Notes under the pieces: model-generated
What the model was told of the DNA's origin: nothing
Databases searched by the model: none
What the model saw: only the letters and a program-made list of their open reading frames with translations
Shown here: positions 1-5,987 of the stretch, in pieces
Layout: each line of letters starts with the position of its first letter
Position numbering within the stretch: the first letter of the stretch is position 1
Translations under genes and position numbers: made by a program
From: Flavobacterium sp.
Lineage (GTDB): Bacteria; Bacteroidota; Bacteroidia; Flavobacteriales; Flavobacteriaceae
NCBI RefSeq assembly: GCF_020217025.1
Contig: NZ_JAIWOF010000213.1
Location: 1 to 10,000 of the forward strand
Reading direction: 5' to 3'
DNA: 10,000 bases

Positions 1-507
1 TAGGTTTTTCTCCATACTTTCTAAATCATTGTGCTTGTAAGTGAAACGTTTTCCCATGTGTAAACGTACACCATCAATAATACAAGCGTGAGAATCTACA
101 TCGTATACAATGATATCGTTTTTGGTTACTAAAGCATCAATAATAGATACCATTCCTTGGTAACCAAAGTTTAATAAATAAGCTGATTCTTTCATTACAA
201 AAGCAGCTAATTCATTTTCTAATTGTTCGTGATATTTAGTATGACCACTCATCATACGAGCTCCCATTGGGTAAGCTGCTCCATATTGAACTGCCGCATC
301 AGCATCTGCTTTACGCACTTCTGGATGATTGGCTAAACCTAAATAATCATTCAAACTCCAATTTAAAATATCTTTTCCATGAAATTTCATTCTTGGACCC
401 AACTCTCCTTCTAATTTAGGAAACACATAATATCCTTCTGCTTGTGAAGCCCATTTTCCTAACGGACCTTTATTGTTCTGAATTCTTTCGAATAAATCTT
501 TTACCAT
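1..507 (-). CDS. Alpha-oxoamine synthase family PLP enzyme (serine palmitoyltransferase/cysteate acyltransferase-like), N-terminal part
   Basis: The minus strand reads open from the ATG at 507 to the window edge, giving 169 codons with the C-terminal part missing. The protein matches the N-terminal half of the alpha-oxoamine synthases (8-amino-7-oxononanoate synthase, glycine C-acetyltransferase, serine palmitoyltransferase). It has the substrate-entry motif NWSLNDYLGLANHPEV (residues 49-64), the Gly/Ser segment MGARMMSGHTKYHEQLE (81-97) and YDVDSHACIIDG (135-146), whose His140 should stack on the PLP ring. The PLP-binding lysine lies outside the window. Family members condense an amino acid with an acyl thioester and release CO2. 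In Flavobacteria, relatives make the long-chain base of sphingolipids or, from cysteate, of sulfonolipids (capnine). I infer a lipid-base role from the general type; the amino-acid substrate cannot be read from this half. Biotin or threonine metabolism is a less likely alternative. Confidence 0.88.
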   Translation of the reverse strand, partial: MVKDLFERIQNNKGPLGKWASQAEGYYVFPKLEGELGPRMKFHGKDILNWSLNDYLGLANHPEVRKADADAAVQYGAAYPMGARMMSGHTKYHEQLENELAAFVMKESAYLLNFGYQGMVSIIDALVTKNDIIVYDVDSHACIIDGVRLHMGKRFTYKHNDLESMEKNL

Positions 508-534
508 GATATATAATAGGTGTTAAAAACGAAG

Positions 535-542
535 CAAAAGTA
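535..542 (-). promoter_or_regulatory. Putative -7 box of the alpha-oxoamine synthase gene
   Basis: Read on the minus strand, the bases are TACTTTTG, a full match to the Bacteroidota -7 consensus TAnnTTTG. It lies about 28 bases upstream of the ATG at 507. No clear TTG -33 box is seen at the usual distance in the AT-rich stretch beyond it, so strength and exact start are uncertain. Confidence 0.5.
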
Positions 543-617
543 TAAAGAAAAAAGTTTTTATTATAATTTATTTAGAAGTAAAAAATGGAAGTAAAAAAAA
601 ATAAATTAAAAAAGGGC

Positions 618-647
618 TTGTATATTTCATAAATGGGCTTACATTTG
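618..647 (+). promoter_or_regulatory. Promoter of a small intergenic transcript
   Basis: This is the best promoter in the window. A TTG (618-620) is followed after 19 bases by TACATTTG (640-647), matching both Bacteroidota housekeeping elements (TTG at -33, TAnnTTTG at -7) with normal spacing. Transcription should start near 652-654. No credible plus-strand gene follows: the only plus ORF here begins upstream of the start site at 633 and shows no family features. The promoter therefore seems to serve a non-coding RNA. Confidence 0.65.
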
Positions 648-651
648 CACC

Positions 652-720
652 GAACGACACAGAAATGTGGTTACACGTTCACCGTAAAAGTCGATCGCTC
701 CAGATCGGCTTTTATACTTT
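652..720 (+). ncRNA. Candidate small non-coding RNA with 5' hairpin and terminator stem
   Basis: The RNA predicted from the promoter just upstream starts at about 652 and ends in the U-rich stretch after the hairpin at 685-714. Its first bases form an outer stem, GAACG (652-656) with CGTTC (676-680). Inside is CACA (658-661), a GAAA loop (662-665) and TGTG (666-669), with a 6-base bulge GTTACA on the 3' side. A rival 4-bp hairpin with loop GTTA (666-677) could replace the inner stem. The second structure is the 12-bp terminator. There is no start codon with a ribosome site and no conserved peptide. I do not recognise the family. Flavo-1, a conserved motif known from Flavobacteria, is one family to test, but I cannot claim a match. 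Function unknown; a trans-acting regulator or short leader fragment is possible. Confidence 0.5.
685..714. terminator. Intrinsic terminator, possibly used from both sides
   Basis: The arms TAAAAGTCGATC (685-696) and GATCGGCTTTTA (703-714) pair over 12 bp, with one G-U pair, around the loop GCTCCA. U-rich sequence follows on the plus strand. On the minus strand the stem also ends in four T residues. It lies 24 bases past the minus-strand stop at 741-739, so it can end both the small plus-strand RNA and the convergent minus-strand gene. Confidence 0.65.
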
Positions 721-738
721 ATAGGCATTTCAACAAGA

Positions 739-2526
739 TTAATCTACCTCGTAATGTTTATTTAACGATTGTAAATACTTTTTCGTTTTATCGTATTTTA
801 CTTTTCTTTCTTCTTCATCCAAGAAACTATAATTATCAACTCCATCTTTAATGTTTTGCATTAATTGAGATGCTATGGCTTTACCTTTTTCAAAAGAATT
901 TATTCTATAATAACTTTCAATTATTGAATAAGCATCAAAACTAAAATATGCCAAATTATTAGGATAGATTCTTAAACATTCATCTAAAATTGACTCAGCT
1001 TTTTGGAAATTATCATGTTCAATATAGTAATTTGCTAATCGATTATAAATTAATCTAAAATCCATAATAAGTTGACGTTCCTCAACAGGCAAATTGACCT
1101 TATTTGTAAAATTATACATCTTGGCCATATTATCTTCTAATTTAATAGGAGAAACAAAACCAATTTCATCATCTGAAGTTATTCCTTCATTTGAAACTAA
1201 TTTGTAAACTAATCCTTCAAATTGCAAATATTTAGACAAACCTAAATAATTATCGTGTGAATTATTAGTAGCAAAATAAATTGGCCTTTTCCACTTATTA
1301 GTTGCAATAATATCTAATAAAATCAAATGATTTCTGTAGAGTGCGTTTTCATTAATACTCCAATTTAAAACTTTAGTGTTATGGCTTAATTTAAAATTAT
1401 TTGAAAAAACAGCTTTATATACATTAGAATTACCTTCAACAATATTTGATTCATTTGAAACAATTTTACTTAAATCATCAATTGAAATAAAATCTTCAGT
1501 TCTAAAATTAAAAAGTAAAACTTCACTCAATCTATCTTTAATAAATTCATTACCTATCGATAATCTAATTCCTTCTGAATCCAAAACACGATTTTTCATC
1601 ATAATTACATATCTACTATCTTGTAGCAAACTTGTGTTTACAATTAAAACATCTTTACGGTAATTATTCTTTACTTGATAAATCAACAAGGGAAAAGTAT
1701 CATTATCTCCAACTGTGAATAATATGCCGTTTTTTTCACAAGAATCCAACATGTATTTAGCATACATTTTATAATTTTCCGAATATAAATTTAAATCTTG
1801 AATTTGTTTCTCGGCTAACTCTTCATTCTGATAAATTCTAAGGTTGAGAAAATTACTTGCTATTTCATTGTAATACTTTATCCCTATTTGCCCTGGAATA
1901 GTTTCAAATTTTGGGTTTCTTTTATACAATTCCTTGTAACTATTAATAGCTTTATTTTGAAACGACAAATATCTTTCCAATTGATCATTAGTCATAGCAT
2001 TTTTAGAAATGGGTAAATTCATATTAATTTTAGAATCGGAAAACTCAAAATTATTATTCAATAATCCACTTGCATAATTGGAATATGCATAGCCAAGAGA
2101 ATACAATTCTAAATCAGTCAGCTTGTCTTTATTTTCATACAATCTTATTAAATCTTGGTCCCATCCAACATATCCATAATATTTAAGATTATCAAACCTA
2201 ACTGTTGTTGTTCTACTAACGAAATTTTTAATAGCATCTTCATCAACTATTTTGTCAGGATTTGGAGGAAAACTAATAGTATTGTATTGTTTTTTATTAC
2301 TATCCCAAAAAACTTCGCTAATAGTATCTTTAGATTGAGAATCTATAGTCGTAACCTTCCATCCAATTTCTCTTTTTTCTAAAAGTATTGTATTTATTGA
2401 ATCGATGGAATCTGCTTTGTAATTTCTAAATAAATGATTAACAACTTCTGTGTATTTTGGAAATGACTCTTGAGAATAACTTGATATTGCTGAAATTAAT
2501 ATAACAATAAGGAGTTTTATTTTCAT
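739..2526 (-). CDS. Secreted protein resembling the C-terminal periplasmic part of DUF2723 family proteins, with TPR-like repeats
   Basis: The protein has 595 residues. It starts with a signal peptide (1-19, hydrophobic core LLIVILISAISSYSQ) and has no other membrane segment, so it should be periplasmic or exported. From about residue 255 it carries the signature blocks of the C-terminal soluble region of DUF2723 proteins, which are large membrane glycosyltransferase-like proteins of Bacteroidota. These are GILFTVGDNDTFPLLIYQ (267-284), the following block RKDVLIVNTSLL (290-301), and RPIYFATNNSHDNYLGL (414-430) with SKYLQFEGLVYKLV (431-444). Residues about 486-560 look like TPR helices, as in the DUF2723 tail. 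Residues 20-250 are helical, TPR-like in part (141-230), and not recognised. The membrane glycosyltransferase part is absent, so catalysis is unlikely; a binding or scaffold role is a guess. Four 60-base lines counted by hand gave 18-32% GC, against 32-38% in neighbouring genes, which may hint at transfer or relaxed constraint. Confidence 0.75.
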   Translation of the reverse strand: MKIKLLIVILISAISSYSQESFPKYTEVVNHLFRNYKADSIDSINTILLEKREIGWKVTTIDSQSKDTISEVFWDSNKKQYNTISFPPNPDKIVDEDAIKNFVSRTTTVRFDNLKYYGYVGWDQDLIRLYENKDKLTDLELYSLGYAYSNYASGLLNNNFEFSDSKINMNLPISKNAMTNDQLERYLSFQNKAINSYKELYKRNPKFETIPGQIGIKYYNEIASNFLNLRIYQNEELAEKQIQDLNLYSENYKMYAKYMLDSCEKNGILFTVGDNDTFPLLIYQVKNNYRKDVLIVNTSLLQDSRYVIMMKNRVLDSEGIRLSIGNEFIKDRLSEVLLFNFRTEDFISIDDLSKIVSNESNIVEGNSNVYKAVFSNNFKLSHNTKVLNWSINENALYRNHLILLDIIATNKWKRPIYFATNNSHDNYLGLSKYLQFEGLVYKLVSNEGITSDDEIGFVSPIKLEDNMAKMYNFTNKVNLPVEERQLIMDFRLIYNRLANYYIEHDNFQKAESILDECLRIYPNNLAYFSFDAYSIIESYYRINSFEKGKAIASQLMQNIKDGVDNYSFLDEEERKVKYDKTKKYLQSLNKHYEVD

Positions 2527-2567
2527 TTTAAAACTTTAATTTAGATTTGGTAACTCAATCTATTTAT

Positions 2568-2575
2568 CAAATATA
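2568..2575 (-). promoter_or_regulatory. Putative -7 box of the DUF2723-like secreted protein gene
   Basis: On the minus strand this reads TATATTTG, a full TAnnTTTG match 41 bases upstream of the ATG at 2526. No TTG lies at 17-23 bases beyond it; the nearest is 29 bases away (2605-2607), so the -33 element is weak or missing. Confidence 0.45.
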
Positions 2576-2594
2576 GAAATAATAATTAGTTCAT

Positions 2595-2602
2595 TATATT
2601 TA
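2595..2602 (+). promoter_or_regulatory. Weak candidate -7 box of rdgB
   Basis: TATATTTA differs from TAnnTTTG by one base and lies 18 bases before the rdgB ATG, followed by ACAC as in other promoters here. No TTG -33 box is seen. It would give a very short leader. It overlaps the upstream zone of the divergent minus-strand promoter. Confidence 0.3.
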
Positions 2603-2620
2603 CACAAAATTTTTCCTCAC

Positions 2621-3202
2621 ATGAAACTCGTATTCGCATCCAACAACAAAAACAAAATTCAGGAAATTCAAGCTTTAGTTCCAAATACTATTCAAATTGT
2701 AAGTTTGGAAGATATTGGTTGCACCGAAGATATTCCAGAAACCGCCGATACGATTGAAGGAAATGCCATTTTAAAAGCCAATTACGTTACCGAGAAATAT
2801 GGTTATAATTGCTTTGCAGATGATACAGGGTTAGAAGTTGAGGCTTTAAATGGTGCACCTGGAGTTTATTCTGCTCGATATGCAGGCGAACAAAAAGATG
2901 CGAATGACAATATGGATAAACTTTTATCGGAATTAAGCGACAAACCGAATAGAAAAGCAAATTTCAAAACAGTTATAGCTTTAAATCTTAACGGAAAACA
3001 AAACCTATTCACAGGAATCATCAACGGAAAAATCATCGAAGAAAAAATCGGAACCAACGGTTTTGGTTACGACCCAATTTTTGTAGCTGAAGGATATGAA
3101 AAAACCTTTGCTGAATTAACTATGGAAGAAAAATCAACCATTAGCCACAGAGGAATTGCCGTAAAAGAACTTATTCTTTTCTTGCAAAAACAGAGCCTAT
3201 AG
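2621..3202 (+). CDS. rdgB: Non-canonical purine NTP pyrophosphatase (dITP/XTP/ITP diphosphatase), RdgB/HAM1 family
   Basis: This cytosolic enzyme hydrolyses dITP, ITP and XTP to the monophosphate and pyrophosphate, keeping deaminated purines out of DNA and RNA. The 193-residue protein is full length for the family. It has the N-terminal nucleotide-binding motif [12 protein letters not shown] (5-16), the catalytic and metal-binding segment [20 protein letters not shown] (65-84) with Asp67/Asp68, the base-recognition motif FGYDPIF (148-154) and the terminal SHRG (175-178). The start at 2621 gives the standard MKLVFASNN beginning. The gene is divergent from the DUF2723-like gene (94-bp gap). Its last 10 codons and stop overlap the 3' end of the convergent membrane protein gene by 32 bp. 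Confidence 0.96.
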   Translation: MKLVFASNNKNKIQEIQALVPNTIQIVSLEDIGCTEDIPETADTIEGNAILKANYVTEKYGYNCFADDTGLEVEALNGAPGVYSARYAGEQKDANDNMDKLLSELSDKPNRKANFKTVIALNLNGKQNLFTGIINGKIIEEKIGTNGFGYDPIFVAEGYEKTFAELTMEEKSTISHRGIAVKELILFLQKQSL

Positions 3203-3785
3203 GTAAACTCCAATTGTACTTAAAGGCTATTAATCGGAATGTAATGATGAAAATGGCAACTGTTAGCGAAATTACTTCACCTTGCACTTGTAACTCTTGC
3301 AATAAGAAGAACAAAATTCCGCCAGCAATACAAAGCGTTGCATAAATTTCCTTTCGGAACAAAACCGGAATTTCATTACACAAAATATCGCGAATTACAC
3401 CACCAAAAGTCGCTGTCAAAGTTCCTAAAATCACACAAACAACAGGACTTAATCCATACTCTATTCCTTTTTCCAAACCGATTAAAGTAAAAACTCCTAA
3501 TCCAATCGTATCAAATAGTAACATTGAAATTCGCAAACGCTCTAAATACCGATTGAATATTATAGAAAGTATAAAACCTAAAGTAATGATGTAAATATAA
3601 TCGATATCTAACATCCATCCTACTGGCGTTCTTCCTATCATGACATCGCGAACCGTTCCTCCACCTAAAGCGGTAACAAATGCAATACAATATACACCAA
3701 ATAAGTCCAGCTTCTTATAAATTGCAGTCAAAGCACCTGAAATAGCAAATACTAATGTTCCGATAATATCTAACAGTTCAAACAT
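3171..3785 (-). CDS. TRIC/UPF0126 family inner-membrane protein (YicG-like), predicted cation channel
   Basis: The protein has 204 residues and is almost wholly hydrophobic, with about seven membrane segments. It shows the internal duplication of the family. The first half has [16 protein letters not shown] (6-21) and GGGTVRDV (41-48); the second has [13 protein letters not shown] (91-103) and FGGVIRDI (127-134). The paired glycine-rich kinks with Arg-Asp are the hallmark of UPF0126 and of prokaryotic TRIC channels, some of which form trimeric monovalent-cation channels. Transport by this protein is inferred from family only. The gene is monocistronic, has its own -7 box, and overlaps the end of rdgB tail to tail. 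The YicG-like proteins fit best; a glycine transporter label is sometimes used for the family, with less support. Confidence 0.92.
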   Translation of the reverse strand: MFELLDIIGTLVFAISGALTAIYKKLDLFGVYCIAFVTALGGGTVRDVMIGRTPVGWMLDIDYIYIITLGFILSIIFNRYLERLRISMLLFDTIGLGVFTLIGLEKGIEYGLSPVVCVILGTLTATFGGVIRDILCNEIPVLFRKEIYATLCIAGGILFFLLQELQVQGEVISLTVAIFIITFRLIAFKYNWSLPIGSVFARKE

Positions 3786-3801
3786 CTTATATCATTTCTT
3801 A

Positions 3802-3809
3802 CAAAAGTA
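3802..3809 (-). promoter_or_regulatory. Putative -7 box of the TRIC-family gene
   Basis: On the minus strand this reads TACTTTTG, a full TAnnTTTG match 16 bases upstream of the ATG at 3785. The expected -33 TTG is not present at the normal distance (a TTG lies only 10 bases away). Confidence 0.45.
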
Positions 3810-3939
3810 CTTCATTTTGCAATTTTTCTATCCCGAAATTAACTATAAAACATTTTTTATAAAATCTGTGAAAAACATCAAAATCATAACAAATTGAAAA
3901 TCAATTAGTAACAAATTAGTTAATCTGATTTATAAAGCG

Positions 3940-3947
3940 TACCTTTG
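3940..3947 (+). promoter_or_regulatory. Putative -7 box of the DEAD-box helicase gene
   Basis: TACCTTTG followed by CACC is a full -7 match, 20 bases before the ATG at 3968, predicting a leader of roughly 15 bases. There is no TTG at -33; ATTAG (3914-3923 region) lies there instead. The rest of the 182-bp divergent gap with the TRIC gene is AT-rich with no further feature I can support. Confidence 0.5.
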
Positions 3948-3967
3948 CACCCAATTTAAAATATTTT

Positions 3968-5881
3968 ATGAATAAATTTGAACAATTAGGATTGAATGAG
4001 TCGCTACTGCTGGCGATTAAAGATCTAGGATTTGAGAATCCGTCAGAAGTACAAGAAAAAGCGATTCCAGTACTATTGGAACAAAACACAGATTTAGTTG
4101 CCCTAGCGCAAACAGGTACAGGGAAAACCGCAGCTTTTGGTTTCCCGCTAATTCAAAAAATTGATGCTGAGAACAAAAATACTCAAGCCTTAATTTTATC
4201 GCCAACACGTGAATTATGCTTACAAATCACCAACGAGATTAAATTATACTCAAAGTACATAAAGGGGTTACATACTGTGGCTGTTTATGGTGGTGCAAGC
4301 ATTACAGAACAAGCTAGAGAAGTTAAACGTGGTGCACAAATTATTGTGGCTACACCAGGTAGAATGCAAGACATGATTAACAGAGGTCTTGTAAACATTA
4401 AAAACATCGATTTTTGTATCTTAGATGAGGCAGATGAGATGTTAAACATGGGATTCTACGAAGACATTTGTTCCATTTTATCGGACACACCAGACGAGAA
4501 AAACACTTGGTTATTCTCTGCAACAATGCCAGCTGAAGTAGCGCGTATTGCGAAACAATTCATGTCGAGCCCAGAAGAAATTACGGTTGGACACAAAAAT
4601 TCAGGTTCGGCTACCGTTTCTCACGAATATTACGTAGTAAACGCAAGAGACCGTTACGAAGCTTTAAAACGTTTAGCTGATGCTAATCCTGACATTTTTT
4701 CAGTAGTTTTTTGTAGAACAAAACGTGATACACAAGCAGTTGCTGAAAAATTAATCGAAGATGGTTATAACGCAGCGGCTTTACACGGAGATTTATCGCA
4801 AGCACAACGTGATGGCGTAATGAAATCGTTCCGTGGTCGTCAAATTCAAATGTTAGTTGCTACAGACGTTGCAGCTCGTGGAATTGATGTTGATAATGTA
4901 ACGCACGTAGTAAACTACCAATTACCAGACGAAATTGAAACGTACAATCACCGTTCGGGAAGAACTGGTAGAGCTGGAAAATTAGGAACTTCAATTGTAA
5001 TCGTTACGAAAAGTGAAATCAGAAAAATACACTCAATTGAGCGTATTATCCAACAAAAATTCGAAGAAAAAACAATCCCATCTGGAATTGAAATCTGCGA
5101 AATTCAGTTATTACACTTAGCAAACAAGATTAAAGACACTGAAGTTGATCATGATATCGACACCTATTTACCTGCAATTAATGAAGTTTTAGATGGTTTA
5201 TCTAAAGAAGAGTTAATTAAGAAAATGGTTTCTGTTGAATTTAATAGATTCATTAACTATTACAAAACAAAACGTGATTTAGCAGGTGAAAGAGGAAGTG
5301 ATAGAGAAAGAAGTTCTGAACCAAGAGAAATTAGAGCAGGTGATCCAGTTCGTTATTTCATCAACATTGGAGCAAGAGACGATTTCGATTGGATGCAATT
5401 AAAAGATTTCATCAAAGAAACTTTAGATTTAGGCAGAGATGACGTATTTAAAGTAGACGTGAAAGAAGGTTTCTCTTTCTTTAATACAGATGGTGAGCAT
5501 ACTGACAAAGTAATGTCTATTCTTAACGGATATGACATGAACGGTCGTAGAATCAACGTTGAAATTTCTAAAAACGACGGTGGCGGAAGACGCGATCACA
5601 ACGGAAGAAATTCTGGTGGCGGAAGACGTGAAGGCGGATTTAGAGGAGAAAGAAGCGGTTCTGCTCCAAGAAGAGAAGGCGGAAGAGACGGTGGTTTCAG
5701 AAGCGATAGAGGTTCGGCTCCTAGAAGAGAAGGCTCAAGAGATGGTGGTTTCAGAGGTGAAAGAAGTAATGAAAGAAGCAGTTCGGCTCCAAGAAGAGAA
5801 GGCGGATTTTCTGACAGAGCTCCAAGACGTGCTGAAAGTGCTGGAGATTCATCAAGACCAAGAAGACCAAGAAGAAGCTAA
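3968..5881 (+). CDS. deaD: ATP-dependent DEAD-box RNA helicase with DbpA-type RNA-binding domain and RGG-like tail
   Basis: The protein has 637 residues. The helicase core (1 to about 370) has all family motifs: the Q motif (FEQLGL to VQEKAIP, from residue 4), AQTGTGKT (47-54, ATP binding), DEAD (153-156), SAT (184-186, coupling to unwinding), ARGIDVDNV and HRSGRTGRAG (328-337, arginine finger). After a helical linker, about 458-532 match the DbpA/CsdA RNA-binding fold (PVRYFINIGARDDFDWMQL to NGYDMNGRRINVEIS). The last ~100 residues are an Arg/Gly/Ser-rich, disordered tail built of repeats, likely non-specific RNA binding. This layout is that of CsdA/DeaD, which acts in ribosome assembly, RNA decay and cold adaptation; the specific role is inferred. 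The symbol rests on layout rather than proven orthology. The gene is monocistronic, with a short leader and terminator-like structures after the stop. Confidence 0.94.
   Translation: MNKFEQLGLNESLLLAIKDLGFENPSEVQEKAIPVLLEQNTDLVALAQTGTGKTAAFGFPLIQKIDAENKNTQALILSPTRELCLQITNEIKLYSKYIKGLHTVAVYGGASITEQAREVKRGAQIIVATPGRMQDMINRGLVNIKNIDFCILDEADEMLNMGFYEDICSILSDTPDEKNTWLFSATMPAEVARIAKQFMSSPEEITVGHKNSGSATVSHEYYVVNARDRYEALKRLADANPDIFSVVFCRTKRDTQAVAEKLIEDGYNAAALHGDLSQAQRDGVMKSFRGRQIQMLVATDVAARGIDVDNVTHVVNYQLPDEIETYNHRSGRTGRAGKLGTSIVIVTKSEIRKIHSIERIIQQKFEEKTIPSGIEICEIQLLHLANKIKDTEVDHDIDTYLPAINEVLDGLSKEELIKKMVSVEFNRFINYYKTKRDLAGERGSDRERSSEPREIRAGDPVRYFINIGARDDFDWMQLKDFIKETLDLGRDDVFKVDVKEGFSFFNTDGEHTDKVMSILNGYDMNGRRINVEISKNDGGGRRDHNGRNSGGGRREGGFRGERSGSAPRREGGRDGGFRSDRGSAPRREGSRDGGFRGERSNERSSSAPRREGGFSDRAPRRAESAGDSSRPRRPRRS
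5657..5806 (+). repeat. Direct repeats encoding the Arg/Gly/Ser tail of the helicase
   Basis: A unit beginning GGTTCTGCTCCAAGAAGAGA at 5657 recurs at 5711 (54 bases later) and, starting AGTTCGGCTCC, at 5780 (69 bases later, with 15 extra bases). Each encodes SAPRREG followed by G/S-RDGGFR-type residues, the third copy being partial. Spacings are multiples of three, so copy-number change keeps the frame. The upstream part of the tail (about 5578-5656) has a looser GGGRR repeat. Confidence 0.8.
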
Positions 5882-5900
5882 CGATTTTCGTTAATTTTCT
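5879..5900 (+). terminator. Small hairpin with U-rich stretch at the helicase stop codon
   Basis: TAACGA (5879-5884, including the stop codon TAA) pairs with TCGTTA (5888-5893) around a three-base loop, followed by ATTTTCTT. It is a short AT-rich stem and a weak terminator at best; the larger hairpin downstream may do the main work. Confidence 0.35.
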
Positions 5901-5913
5901 TATAATTTTATAG

Positions 5914-5987
5914 AAAACTACAAAATATCCCCTTTTGATTCGTATTTTTGAATCAATAATTTAAAGGATGAGATATTTTGTAGTTTT
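5914..5987 (+). promoter_or_regulatory. Long inverted repeat spanning a ribosome site and start codon (attenuator/terminator-like)
   Basis: AAAACTACAAAATATC (5914-5929) and GATATTTTGTAGTTTT (5972-5987) are perfect 16-bp inverted copies. Between them, CCTTT (5931-5935) can pair with the Shine-Dalgarno-like AAAGG (5963-5967) and GATTC (5937-5941) with GAATC (5950-5954). The ATG at 5968 lies just inside the outer stem. The right arm is within codons 2-7 of the next gene and runs into TTTCTTTTTG, so in a read-through mRNA it could end transcription or block translation start. The structure is seen in the sequence; the regulatory role is inferred. Confidence 0.55.
5943..5950 (+). promoter_or_regulatory. 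Putative -7 box inside the hairpin loop
   Basis: TATTTTTG is a full TAnnTTTG match 18 bases before the ATG at 5968. A start near 5956 would give an mRNA without the left arm of the inverted repeat. No TTG lies at 17-23 bases upstream. The sequence is AT-rich, so a chance match is possible. Confidence 0.35.

Noticed and set aside
565..607. AATTTATTT / AAATAAATT inverted repeat
   Set aside because: Only A and T pairs in a low-complexity stretch with a 25-base loop; expected by chance here and too weak to call a terminator or operator.
633..851. 72-codon plus-strand ORF after the strong promoter
   Set aside because: Its ATG lies upstream of the predicted transcription start, it has no ribosome site or family features, it runs through the terminator hairpin, and its 3' part is antisense to the DUF2723-like gene.
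1376..1663. Plus-strand ORF inside the DUF2723-like gene
   Set aside because: Antisense shadow of an AT-rich gene with strong family motifs on the minus strand; no ribosome site or known motif.
3903..3923. Two copies of AATTAGTWA spaced by 11 bases upstream of the helicase gene
   Set aside because: Short, AT-only apart from one G each, in an AT-rich gap; not enough to call an operator.
5559..5894. 111-codon ORF in another frame of the helicase tail, rich in Glu/Val/Leu
   Set aside because: It is the shifted reading of the Arg/Gly repeat DNA; its composition mirrors the repeat and the helicase frame is clearly the real one.
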